A DNA stretch of 64,000 bases from Iris pallida. Its lineage: Eukaryota > Streptophyta > Magnoliopsida > Asparagales > Iridaceae. Shown in pieces: positions 22,561 to 36,553 of the stretch. Each line of letters starts with the position of its first letter. The first letter of the stretch is position 1. The position numbers and the translations under genes were made by a program. The DNA lies in assembly GCA_029216955.1 (NCBI GenBank), contig JANAVB010004149.1, positions 1-64,000 of the forward strand. Reading direction: 5' to 3'. The notes below the pieces were generated by a model. It was not told the DNA's origin. It saw only the letters and a list, made by a program, of their open reading frames with translations, and searched no databases.

Positions 22561-22591
22561 AAATTTCTGATGAATTTGTCTCCTCAAACAT

Positions 22592-23090
22592 GACTTCGCA
22601 CGATGCCATTTGGCGGATGTTCTTCGACGGTGCTTCAAGAACGAGGCCACAAGGTGATATCGTCGCTGGAGGCGGGGTAGTATTAATTTCTTCCTCCGGA
22701 CTAGTAGTCAATCGGGCGTATTCTCTTACAGAACCCTGTTCGAACAACGTAGCCGAATATAACGCTCTAGTCATTGGACTCCAACTCGCGAAAGAAGTGG
22801 GAATCAGATACCTGGAAGCTTATGGTGACTTACAGTTGGTTGTTAACCAGATCCGAGGTTCATACGAGGTTCGCAATGAGGACCTGATTCCCTATTTTTA
22901 GATAGCAATGGCCATCATTTCAACCTTGGAGGGGTTCTTTATAGAGCACGTTCCTAGACTTCAAAATATCGAAGTCGATGCCCTGGCCGGTCTCGCCGCT
23001 TCCTTGGCACTCCCAAATAATGCTCATCATCTAGTTGACGTAATAGGCCATGAACTGGTCTGCCCTAGGAAAATCTTCAACTGTATATGA
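22592..23090 (+). pseudogene. Second RNase H, archaeal type (aRNH)
   Basis: A second RNase H domain after the first is the hallmark of the Tat clade. The catalytic acids are visible as D in MFFDGASR (22617-22640), E in NNVAEYNAL (22745-22770) and D in YGDLQLVVNQ (22820-22850). TAG at 22899 interrupts the frame in PYF-x-IAMA, where Gln is usual, and the domain continues to about 23090 with a final DALAGLAASLALP segment. A TGA follows at 23088. Confidence 0.85.
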
Positions 23091-24374
23091 GTTGCTCCGC
23101 CCAGATAACCAACGACATACAAGACTGGAGACGCCCGCTCATCGACTTTGCAATTTATAGAATTCTGCCAGAGAATGTGAAGGAAGCTACCTCCATCAGA
23201 AGACGTTCCCTCAGATTCTTCTACGATACGGAGACGAAAATATTGTATCGACGATCCTATGATGGGCTACTACTAAGATGCCTATCAAATACAGAATCCA
23301 AATAAGCCCTACGTGAAGCTCATGATGGTACTTGTGGGGCTCACCAACCTGGCCCGAAACTACAAGATCGCCTTCGCCGGATGGGTTATTACTGGCCCAC
23401 AATGGTCGCATATGTAGTTGATTATGCAAAGAAGTACAAGACTTGCCAGATCCATACATATTTCATACATCTGCCATCTGAACTCTTACACCCGACAGTG
23501 GCCTCTTGGCCATTCGAAGCATGGAGAATGGACGTCATTGGGCTAATCACCCCGTCGTCGTCTATCGGTTCATACTTACAATCAGTGATTACTTCTTCAA
23601 ATGGGCAGAAGCTGTTCCATTGGCTGAGGTAAAGACATCGAACGTGATTAGCTTCATAAAACATCACGTCATCTACCGTTTTGGACTACCCCGGAGGATT
23701 ATCCACGATAATGGTCCGCAGTTTACAAGCCACACTTTCTACCGATTTTGTGATAAGAATCGGATCCAGAACATGGTCTCGACAGCTTATAACCCCTCGA
23801 CCAATGGTCTGGCTGAAGCATTCAACAAAACCATAATCAAGCTCCTCAAAAAGTCCGTGTCTGTAAACAAACACAGCTGGAATGAAAAGCTTGGTGAGTG
23901 CCTATGGGCGTATCGGACGACGATCCGGATGGCTACAAGAAATACACCGTTCTTCTTGGTCTACGGGAGTGAGGCAATCCTCCCATTGGAAACTCAGATC
24001 CCCTCACTTCGAGTGACCTTCACCTACCAATTAACGGCGGACGATAACTACCGCCGACGTCTACAGGAGTTAGAAGCATTATATGAGAAGCGTTTACAAG
24101 CTCAATAAAGCATAGAGCTCTACCAAGCGCGCATCTCTTGGGCTTTCAACAAGAAAGTCAAGCAGAGGATATTCCAAGTGGGGATCTTGTCTTGGCCATT
24201 TGCAGGCCAATGGTCATGACTCACAAGACCCCCGGCAAATTCCAGCCTAATTGGGAGGGTCCGTTCGTCATCGAGACCGTATTCTCCAATGACACGTACC
24301 GTCTCGTAAAACAAAATAGAGACTTGCTCATGATGCCCATCAACGGCAAATTTCTCAAGAAATACAATGTCTAA
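23091..24374 (+). pseudogene. Integrase (Tat-like pol) with stops and a frameshift
   Basis: Integrase inserts the DNA copy into the genome. The zinc-binding HHCC region lies at about 23310-23460 (EAHDG, CGAHQ, then YKTC, where the first Cys appears as Tyr). The catalytic core has D in RMDVIGL (about 23527), D in IIHDNGPQF (about 23700-23725) and E in NGLAEAFNK (about 23803-23829). The tail has a WEGPFVIETV module (24257-24285) and ends at TAA 24372. A TAA at 23303 falls where Glu is expected, a frame change occurs near 23590, and a TAA at 24106 falls where Gln is expected. No chromodomain is present, as normal for Tat. Confidence 0.88.
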
Positions 24375-24389
24375 ACGACACCTTCCAAC

Positions 24390-25200
24390 CATCTTCTCGG
24401 ATTGTGAGTTATATACCCGCAGGTATCGCTGATCTTACACTCTGACTTTAAATCTCCCAGATTGTTGAGTTACGTACCCTTAGGTACCATTGAACTTACT
24501 CTCTGATTACTCCGAATGAATTCTCTTGGTCGTATCTATGTACCCCCTGGTCATAGCTTTTTTACCGCCAAAAATTTGCCTCAAAATCTATTGTCCGCAC
24601 CACCCGTGCACAGAAGGGTAATAGGTCCACACAAATTATCCTAATCTATTACTCGTACTATCAGTGCATAAAAAGGGTAATAGGTCCACAAAACTCCCTA
24701 ACAAAAAAAAGCAACCATGTCCATATTACCTCTGAGTTGTTTTTCCCGTCCATCACAAACAAATCACCCAATGTATAGAACTTCCACGTTGATAGCACCT
24801 TTGAGTTGTTCTGTGTATCCCTATCATGCCTACCCCTAACATGTCCTCATTACCTCTAAGTAGGAAGGCTTTGTTTTGACCCGTATTTACCATGTCCACA
24901 TTACCTCTGAGTAAATACGTTGGTTTCCTCTCCACTTATTATCAGTACTCGTATCGCCAGTACACAAAAATGATGATAAGTTCACAAAAATTATCCTAAT
25001 CTACTACTAGCACCATCGGTGTACCAAAGAGTAGTAGGTCCACAAAATATCATTCAAATCTATTTGCTCGTATTTTCAGATGCACAAAAGGGCAATAGGT
25101 CCACAAAAAACCCTCCAATGGGATGTCCTTTACAAAATGATGTATTAGGCCCTCTAGTACAAGCACCACAAAATACTACAACTAAAATGGGGTAAGCGTA
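24390..25200 (+). repeat. Degenerate tandem repeats in the Tat 3' region
   Basis: Three short families alternate here. The first is two copies of a GAGTTAYRTACCCKYAGGTA unit about 75 bp apart (24405, 24467). The second is four to five copies of a unit with CTATTACTCGTAC-type words followed by GTGCAYAAAAGGGTAATAGG and TCCACAAAA (24590-25110). The third is three to four copies of CATGTCCATATTACCTCTGAG (24715-24910). Tandem repeats between pol and the 3' LTR are a known feature of Tat/Ogre elements. Confidence 0.8.
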
Positions 25201-25205
25201 CCCTA

Positions 25206-26303
25206 TTTATTCAAAATCAGTTACATTCACAGGACCACACCTCCAGTAAAGGATTGCAAAAAAGGTAAAATAAAAGATACAGCCATAGACAGATGGAAGT
25301 ACAAAGGCGAATACGAACATCTAGTACATAGTAGCCTACGGATCCCTACAGTCAAGAATCATAGCCGTGCTGAGGCATATACCATTCCCCTAGCCATTTC
25401 GCATGCGAAAGATCTATTTGACCGGAGTCTCCGGCGAGGGCAGGAGGGTCAGAACTCCCAATACTACTGCCCTCAGACTTGGGCTCCTCCTTGATAGCAA
25501 TCCCTTCCCCGATGGACGCCAGCTCCTCTTTTACCCAAACTTTAACAAACGGTGACTCTTATTTTATGAAAGGGGCAGCACCTCTTCCTTCGTAATAGTC
25601 TCAGTCTTCGACACAGATGCTATAAAAATCAAAAGAAAAGAAGATAGTCATATAGCAACAAAGAACTCTGTTATGCGGCCTAGCCACTTAAATAGCCCAG
25701 CCAAAGCAGAACTCATACAGTCCACAGTTATAAGGCCGGCTTCATGAAGTACTCATGCGGCATTTATACAGCTCAGTCATTATCATGTGGCTCAGTCATA
25801 AAAAACTCATGCAGCCCAATCAGTCACAGGGGTATCATACGACCCAATCTTACAGTATTCATGCGACCCAATCATAAAGTGCTCATGCGGCACCTATGCG
25901 GCTCGGTCATGAAAAGTTCATACAGATTTATCTTGAGGCACTCAGCCAGTTCAAGTTCGGATAAGCAGCGGTTATGCGACTCAGTCTGTGCAGCCCTATC
26001 GTATAGAACACATGTGGTCCACACGAGATAGGGCATACATCGACCAAGTTTATAGCAGAGGCAGTATATGACAGCCCCGCACATAAAATTTCAGTCATCA
26101 TCTGATCACCACCCTTACCCTTGGAAGAAGGTTGCACATCAGAATGAATGGAAGAAGTGCCTACCGCTCTCGACGGGGAAGCAAGTCTCTCCCATTTGGC
26201 CGCCGCACCAATCGACTTAGAAGCTTTTGGAGCCATAGCAGAAAGTATAAAGAAGGAGAAGGTGAAAGAGAAAAGACTCTCTCTGAATGACTCCTATTTA
26301 TAG
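25206..26303 (-). CDS. Antisense two-exon gene inside the Tat-like element (broken second exon)
   Basis: On the strand opposite to pol, all parts of a small gene are in order. A TATA box (CTATAAATAG) lies at 26303-26294 and an ATG at 26236. Exon 1 (26236-26119, 39 codons plus one base) encodes a MAPKAS start with basic and Ser-rich residues. A GTAAGG donor is at 26118, and a pyrimidine tract with ATAG acceptor at 25620 closes a 499-nt intron. Exon 2 begins with a VSKTETITKEEV segment. After a disrupted spot near 25555-25570 (TAA and a frame change) it continues in another frame as an acidic KEEPKSEGSS-type stretch to TGA 25354-25352, and AATAAA follows at 25211-25206. No family is recognised. 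Antisense extra ORFs after pol are known in Tat-lineage elements such as Grande. The product may be a nuclear regulatory protein, but that is only a guess. Confidence 0.6.
25665..26000. repeat. Degenerate repeats with CATGCGGC core (in the antisense intron)
   Basis: About ten imperfect units of 25-40 bp carry YATGCGGCNC or CATRCGRCCCA words followed by CAGTCAT-like words. The same YATGCGGC word is frequent in both LTRs and in the leader ORF of the same element. The stretch lies within the proposed intron of the antisense gene. Confidence 0.7.
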
Positions 26304-26695
26304 AATTGTTCAAGAGAGACTCTTCGATTCTCGAGATCATTAAAGATAGAGACGATGTTTGGGGATTTTGTTTTCCCTAGTAACTGTCGAGCGTCTCTTC
26401 GATTTTCGAGATCATTAAAGATAGAGTCAACGTTTGGGAACATTATCCCCAGTAACCGTTGGCTTCATCTCGAAAATAGATACATAACCGAGTCAGGAGA
26501 ATTAAATACAGCAGTAACAGCTGGCAGACTCTCTGCGGCTCAAAGAGTCCCTGCGACTCAAGATTTGTTCTGCGGCTCAGTTCTTTTCTGCGATTCAAGT
26601 TCGAAAACCACTTCCTGTAACTTGAAGACTCCCTACGGCATGGCATATTTTTCATGCTTCTTATTCAAAGTATTCTAAATTTGCAATTTGGAAAC

Positions 26696-26709
26696 TTTGA
26701 AGGGGGTCT
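26696..26709 (+). promoter_or_regulatory. Polypurine tract of the Tat-like element
   Basis: TTTGAAGGGGGTCT lies directly before the TG of the 3' LTR, with the purine run GAAGGGGG as the probable plus-strand primer. Confidence 0.8.
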
Positions 26710-27568
26710 TGTAGAAACATAAAAAATATGGAGTTCATACGGATTACAAATTGCCGCATAGGTATATTGGACCAAACAAGTCCGCATGAAGGAAAGCCGC
26801 ATGACTATTCAAAAGGCATGCGTCCCATCGACGAACAGCTGTAGAAGGAAAATATGCGACCAAGGAGGAGGAGTTCGACTGATAAAGCTGACAAGTCCTG
26901 ACAAAATATGACAGTTCTGACACTTTGACAAGAAAGATGAAACGTGGGATATCGTCCAAAAGCAGGGTTCGTACGTCTCCATGTGGCCAGAAGAGTCTCA
27001 TCTAGGCCGCATGACACTTATGCAGCCCAGATTATGTGGCCCCAAAATTTCTAGCAGCTGAGAGTAATTGTGATTCAGGCCGCATGCTTGAGTCTCATGC
27101 GACCCCACATGATCAAAGACTGAAAAAACTTTATGCAGCGGGACACGTGGTAATCTGATCAATTCCTTAACTACCCAGATTTGCTACAACAAAATCCCAA
27201 CAAACCGACAGATGGCAGCCCGAGAGCGGGTCTTTGAGTGTCAATCAGCCACGTGGCCGCAAGCCGTCCACGCGGCTCAAAATCTATCCTATTATAAATA
27301 GCAGGGTGCCATACCCCTGCAAGGGCTGGCAACCTTCAAGAAAAAAGCAATATCTTCACGAGCTAGAGACTGCATCAGATAGTCCACGGAGTAAGGCAGA
27401 GTTGATAGCACTTTCTCGAGCCTCCACCGTCATCCCCCAGAATCAAAACTAAACAATTGTACTTAGATTGTTTCCTAGGCTTTCTTTCTAGGCCCTTTCT
27501 TTGTAGAAGCGACTTTGCAATCAATTTCAGTGTTCTGTAATACCTGTTGTTGATTTTTATGGCAAACA
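26710..27568 (+). repeat. 3' LTR of the Tat-like element
   Basis: The 859-bp copy matches the 5' LTR at 4388-5239, with dozens of substitutions and a few indels (for example an extra CATGCG word near 26817 and changes around 26990-27010). It ends GGCAAACA before the TTTAT duplication. The much greater divergence than that of the nested LTR pair fits the nesting order. Confidence 0.93.
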
Positions 27569-27573
27569 TTTAT

Positions 27574-28069
27574 GTATTTATTTTATACATTTAGTGACAA
27601 TATGTGTTATGTTGACCCATTGTTATAACATTATTGGATATAAACTATTTTTATAGTTGTTTGGTAGTGCATTTGTCTTCACTCGACTATCCTATATCTT
27701 CCTTAAGTTTGATTCTGTTTATTTGATTATTGATAGTACATTTTCATCATTTGTCTCTGTATTGTTTTACCGGTGTTGAGTATTCTACCGAAGTGGTTGG
27801 CGAACCCAGAAAATTCTAGGGAGGGTTGCTCCGAGTCTAGTATTTATAAACTGTAATTTAAACTGCAGGTAGATTCTGGATGAAAAATAAGCAAACATAA
27901 TTCTATTTTTTGCAGTTTAGCGACGTTCAGCGACGCCCAACGATGAGGGCATACGTCACTAAACGTGTATCAGAATGTCGCTAGTCTGTATCGTAGATGT
28001 TACAAACCGTCGCTAGACGTCACTAACTGGCTGACATGGCAAATTTTGCCATGTCAGCAATCTAGTTAC
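27574..28069 (+). repeat. CACTA 3'-terminal unit, copy 2, right part
   Basis: The unit interrupted at 4387 continues here with the phrase GTATTTATTTTATACATTTAGTG and ends with subterminal ACGTC-type repeats. With the left part it makes about 630 bp, matching copy 1. Confidence 0.85.
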
Positions 28070-28970
28070 CAGTATAGGTTCATGCTGTCCCAGATACAGG
28101 GTTGTACTCCTCCTACTGCTGCTGCTGACCAACCATAGTCCTTTATTGGACATATTGTTATTGTATTGTGTTGTGGTTTGCTGACTCATTTTTGGGTCTT
28201 TATGTATTTATTTTATACATTTAGTGACAATATGTGTTATGTTGACCCATTGTTGGAACATTATTGGAAAAACTATTTTTATAGCTATTTGGTAGTGGAT
28301 TTGTCTTCACCCGAATATCTTATGTCTTTCTTACGTTTGATTCTACTTATTCGATTATTGGTAGTGCATTTTCATCATTTGTCTCTATATTGTTTTACCG
28401 GTGTTGAGTATTCCCCCCAAGGGGTCGGCAAACACAAAAAATTCTACGAAGGGTTGCTCCGAGTCTACTATTTATAAACTGTAATTTAAACTGCAGGTAG
28501 ATTCTGGATGGAAAACCAGTAATCATAATTCTATTTTTTGCAGTTTAGCGACGTCCAGCGACGCCCAATGACAAGGGCAGACGTCGCTAAACGTGTATCA
28601 GAACATTTCTAATATGCATCATAGACGTTGCAAACAATCGCTAGACATTACTAACTGGCTGACATGGCAAATTTTGACATGTCAGCAACCTAGTCACTAA
28701 ATGTCGCAAATAACGTCACTAACTACTGAATTGTCGGCGACGTTTAGCAATGAAAGTAGACGTCACTACTTAGCAACTCATCGTCGTTAAACATCGCTAT
28801 CCACTAAAAATATAGCGACGTGCTGACGTTGCTACAATACGTCGCAATAGCGACATTTTGTGTGTTAGCGACCACGAAATACTCAATAAAGTATTTTCGT
28901 CGCTAAATTCATCGATGATATTTAATGGCGACATTTTTAGGCATCGCTAAAGTGTCTTATTTCGGTAGTG
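28070..28970 (+). mobile_element. CACTA 3'-terminal unit, copy 3, with the transposon terminus
   Basis: The third copy has the same coding end, 3' UTR and subterminal repeats. It then adds about 275 bp of denser TAGCGACGT / ACGTCGCTA words and ends TTATTTCGGTAGTG at 28970. Read on the minus strand this is CACTACCGAAATAA, a CACTA-type terminal inverted repeat. The matching left terminus is not in the window. The 3 bp after it are TGG. Confidence 0.88.
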
Positions 28971-30024
28971 TGGTTTATTCCTTCATTTGAGTTCATCTTG
29001 TGAAGAGTAGCACTAAACATATTTTGTGTCAATACGTTCGTGTCGTGCACGTCGGCTCCAACAAATCGAGGAAATTACTCACACTGGTTACTTTCAGTTC
29101 TTAATAGTACCTACAATACAAGTTTTAGATATGCATTACATGACTCTTGACACGTTGTTCACACGAGTTGGATTCATATTGATGATTATTAAGTTTCAAA
29201 ATTTACATTATTTATCGTGTTTTGTGACTTGTATTTTGTGATTTTTTGTGTTCGTGATTATTGTGTATCATGATTTCGTATCGTAACATGAATCCATGAG
29301 TCGGGTGGGAAAATACATTAGTAGACATGTAAATATTTCCAAATCAGGAACCACTCCCTCATGTCCAAACTGGAACAATAGAACTCGCACACTTCACGTG
29401 CGGGTTGACGTATTTTTTCCTAGCCATTTACATGTTAAAAGTGGTATTTCAAAACACTTAGTTAGATGTCTTGATTTGTCATGTTTATATGTGCCACTTT
29501 TCATGCCATGATAGTCGTGTTTATATATTCTTCCTAGTTGACATGCCATGATTATTGTGTTTACCTATTTTCTCTACTTGTCATACAATGTCACCATGTA
29601 TTTTATATGTTATTTCTGTTTTATAGTTTCTATTATGGCTTGAATAGTTTACCATGTATGTACTTGTTCCATTCCTGACTGGAAACCTATTTTTTCAGCT
29701 TAGTCGCTTGCTACTCTATGCACTTGGACCATTGGGAGAGTTATGGATATGTTGAAGGCCAATCCTAGATAATAGATAGATAGATTATTTGATCTTAAAT
29801 GTCTAGTGAGTTATTATTGGAATGTTGTATTTTATTAAGATATAACCTTTGGACATTGTACTTTGATTTAGTATTGTGAATGAGGCAAAAGATTATTTAC
29901 CGAGCATATATTGTATACTTGTATTGATTATTGAGGTCTAAACAGCGTTCTACCGTCGATACTTTGGCGTATGTAGGACTTCGCCACGTACTCGTATCCC
30001 GAAAAGCATGTGTGGATCATGACA
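28971..30024 (+). mobile_element. 3' part of a degraded plus-strand LTR
   Basis: No gene is present. The sequence carries the LTR marks CATTCCTGACTGGAA (29675), then ACAGCGTTCTACCGTCGATAC (29944), then TATCCCGAAAAG and a terminal CATGACA (30024). Its left part was lost or displaced at the CACTA insertion. It resembles the LTR end near 3040-3140, so the CACTA element may have landed within related LTR material. Confidence 0.65.
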
Positions 30025-30553
30025 AAACTATAAGGCTATTTGTGCCGCAACATCATGGTCATGCCATAAAGTCCATTTGTGTAACAACGTCGTAGTCGTT
30101 CCTCGCAATATAATATAAAATTACCCATACTTACCTTTCGGCCTTCCCTGTTTCAAACTCAGCAATACAGTTATATCCTAAAGACTCAGTGTCAAGCTAC
30201 TAAATCATACACCACATATTGTGCCGAAGCACGTGCCTCTGTTGAAGCCAAATCTTAGGCTTGACTACTTACTTTGCATACCATGTATTCACTCCAGACT
30301 CGATCTATGACATACGTGCGGATTGCCGCTATCATACCGACTAAATCTATATGAAGGCCACTAGCATAATAAGCGATCTAAGGATTTTATAGCTTGGTAC
30401 AGACGGGTCCTTACAGCGCTGCTGTGCGGGTAGCGAGCCCCGCTGAAGAAATTGAATCACCTGAGCGTGACCCTTGCTCGGCTATCTTGCCCTCCTCCTA
30501 GACCGAATCGATCTTGTGGCCCCAGGTTGCCATTCGATGATGCTTGCCCTTGT
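30025..30553. other. Unassigned repeat-derived sequence
   Basis: This 0.5-kb stretch shows no long ORF, RNA gene or clear repeat match in the window. It is continuous with 42872-42999 once the minus-strand chromovirus is removed (both flanks carry CTTGT). It may be interior sequence of the degraded element whose LTR ends at 30024. Confidence 0.5.
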
Positions 30554-34275
<3,722 letters not shown>

Positions 34276-34300
34276 AATCTACCCTCCTTAAAAGAATTTC
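34276..34300 (-). promoter_or_regulatory. Polypurine tract of the minus-strand chromovirus
   Basis: On the minus strand the sequence reads TTTTAAGGAGGGTAGATT immediately before the 3' LTR, preceded by TTTGAGGACGAAATTC. The same order precedes the 3' LTRs at 17913 and 51791. Confidence 0.85.
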
Positions 34301-34364
34301 GTCCTCAAAATTTAAATAACTCAATACATGCAAACAGAAACAGTAAACTTGAAAAGCATATACC

Positions 34365-35753
34365 TCATGGCTCGAAGAGATAAGGGAAACGCTCCCGCAT
34401 GTTGCCCTCTCTCTCCCAAGTAGACTCACCTGGAGAGTGGTGCCTACATGCGACTCGAACCAAGGGTATGACCTGGTTCCGGAGCACCTTCTCCCTACGA
34501 TCCAGAATCTCGATTGGCTGTTCTGGATAGCTGAGAGTAGGCCCCACCTCTATCGCTGAATGATCCAGCACGTGACTGGGGTCCGCCACGTACCGCCTCA
34601 GTTGTGATACATGGAACACGTTGTGCACTCCCTCAAGCATAGACGACAAGTCTAGTCGATAGGCTACTGCACCGACCTTCCCAAGGATGGGGAAAGGACC
34701 GATGTAGTGTGGACTAAGCTTTCCGCCCCGGCCAAAGTGAAGCGTGCCCCGTGTCGGGGAAATCCTCAAGAACACCATAGCTCCAACCTAGACACAAAAC
34801 AAGACTCAGAACCCAAGCACAATCAATTCGCAAACAATACACAACAAGACAAAAACTAACCTCGAACTCTAACGGTCTTCGGTGACTATCGGCCCAATGC
34901 CGCTGCCTATCCTGAGCCACCCGAAGTCTATCTCTGATCAGTCTAACCTTCTCGGCCGCATCCACCACCATCTCCGGTCCAAGCAACACCCTTTCGCCAA
35001 CATCGTCCCAAGACAAAGGGGTGCGACATCTCCGTCCGTATAGAGCCTCAAATGGTGACATCTTTATACTGGTCTGATAGCTGTTGTTGTAAGCAAACTC
35101 TACCAGGTGAAGATGGTCCTCCCAAGAACCCCCAAGATCTAAAATGCATGTGCGAAGCATATCCTCTAAGGTCTGGATCGTCCCCTCTGACTGCCCGTCT
35201 GTCTGAGGGTGATAAGCGGTACTGAACTTGAGCTGGGTGCCCAAGCTAGTCTGCAAACTCCTCCAGAAGTGGAAAGTGAAATGACTATCCCGATCTGAAA
35301 CTATGCTTACCGGGACTTCGTGCAATCTCACTATATGACGAACATACAGCTCCGCCAGCCTCTCCGTAGACAAATCCACTTTAAAAGGCAAAAAGTGGCC
35401 GATTTGGTCAATCGATCAATAATGACCCAAATCGCATTCTTTCCTCCCGGAGAACGTGGAAATCCGGACACAAAGTCCATGGTGATGTCCTCCCACTTCC
35501 ACTTGGGAATGGGTAGTGGCTGTAGCAATCCACCTGGTCACTGCCTCTCGGCCTTCACCTGCTGACATACTAAGCATCGAGATACAAACTCTGCCACCTC
35601 GCGCTTTATGCCATACCACCATACGTGCTCTCTCAGATCCCTATACATCTTGTTGGCTCCAGGATGCGTAGCGTACTGAGATCGATGTGCCTCCTGAAGA
35701 ACCTCCTCCCGAAGTACCCCACTCGAAACGTACAGTCTAGCACCATGCCTCAA
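34365..35753 (-). pseudogene. pol: Integrase with GPY/F module and chromodomain, containing an apparent intron
   Basis: Integrase joins element DNA to the host. The HHCC zinc region (EAHRS, YATHPG, CLVCQQ) lies at about 35700-35550. The core has D in ITMDFVSG (about 35490), D in VSDRD (about 35285) and E in TDGQSE (about 35190), with the spacing of D,D-35-E. A 73-nt GT-AG segment (34860-34788) separates LEFE from VGAMVFLRISP. It is followed by KLSPHYIGPF, FHVSQLRRY and a chromodomain with HHSPGESTWERE, and the frame ends at TGA 34367-34365. Breaks are TGA at 35540-35538 where Arg is expected, and a one-base loss near 35395. In the window's other copy (17330-17795) the intron position is continuous. 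Confidence 0.9.
34788..34860 (-). other. Putative 73-nt spliceosomal intron in the integrase gene
   Basis: Read on the minus strand, the segment begins GTTAGT, is U-rich, has a possible branch region near TTCTGAG, and ends TGTCTAG. Its length is not a multiple of three, and removing it joins two conserved blocks in frame at phase 0 (LEFE then VGAM). The homologous position in the nested element is an uninterrupted LEFTVGDR. Either this is an intron or an insertion that happens to have both splice borders. Confidence 0.7.
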
Positions 35754-35789
35754 CGACCCGTCCTCTGCCAGAGAAAATCGTCTAACAAC

Positions 35790-36553
35790 CCGGTCTGCAC
35801 CTGTGTCCTGATGCTCCTCAAGGCAACATCATCATACTGCGTCGATCTGACTCTGTCCATCAGCTCAGACTGAATCTGCAAGCCCCACATCTGGACCTCC
35901 ACCCCCGGAACGATCACCTCGATACCCAAACTATCCAAGTCTGCCAACAGATGACGACCAGTCGTCAGATACATAGCTACTGGATACCTGCTCAAGGCAT
36001 CTGCAACTATGTTGGCCTTCCCCGGATGATATTGCAAAGAGATATCGAAGTCCTTCATCAGCTCGAGCCACCGCCTCTACTGCATGTTCAACTCCTTTTG
36101 AGTGAACACGTACTTTAAACTCTTGTGATCTGTATAGATCTCAACTTGCTCTCCGTATAAGTAGTGTTTCCAAAGCTTCAAAGCAAAGATGACCGCTGCC
36201 AGCTCCAGATCGTGGATAGGGTAGTTCCTCTCATGAGGACGTAACTGCCTAGATGCATAGGCAATCACCTTCCCTTGCTACTGAAGTACACAACCCAAAC
36301 CCCGTCCTGAAGCGTCACTGTAGATCGTATAACCACAAGATCCAGATGGCAACGTCAAGATAGGAGCTGTAGTCAACCTCTTCTTCAGCTCCTCAAAGGC
36401 GGCCTGGCACTCCTCGGACCAAACAAACTCCTCGTCCTTCCTGGTAAGTCGGGTCATCAGCTGGGCAATCATGGAAAAGTTCTGCACGAACTTTCGGTAA
36501 TAACCTGCCAGACCAAGAAAACTCTGACCCTCTGCTACTGAGCTCGGCGTAGA
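35790..36553 (-). pseudogene. pol: RNase H domain (minus-strand chromovirus)
   Basis: The domain removes the RNA template. Visible blocks are YTIYSDASGRGLGCVLQ near 36340-36281 (first catalytic Asp in SDAS), [28 protein letters not shown] near 36260-36180 (Glu in DLELAA), and EIYTDHKSL near 36155-36125 (Asp in TDHKSL). HPGKANIVADALSR follows near 36030-35990. TAG codons at 36280-36278 and 36079-36077 fall where Gln is expected. A frame change near 35790 separates it from the integrase zinc region. Confidence 0.9.

Larger units (their letters stand above)
4388..27568 (+). mobile_element. Ty3/gypsy Tat/Ogre-like LTR retrotransposon, interrupted by a nested element
   Basis: The element runs from TG at 4388 to CA at 27568. 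The flanking 5-bp duplications are TTTAT at 4383-4387 and at 27569-27573, and joining the flanks restores the CACTA unit. The order is LTR, tRNA-Asp-like primer site, leader ORF, gag, protease, RT, RNase H, second archaeal-type RNase H, integrase, repeat-rich 3' region with an antisense gene, purine tract, LTR. The dual RNase H places it in the Tat clade. Without the nested insert at 10384-21915 and the duplicated GCATT it is about 11.6 kb. Several frameshifts and stops make this copy defective, and its LTRs differ at many positions, so it is older than its insert. Confidence 0.93.

Noticed and set aside
24560..25110. Repeats considered as a CRISPR-like array
   Set aside because: Spacers are not unique, units are degenerate, and the context is a plant retrotransposon.
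35750..35752. TGA at the end of the 35750-36058 frame counted as a premature stop
   Set aside because: A frame change just upstream makes it an out-of-frame stop, so it was not included in the C-to-T count.
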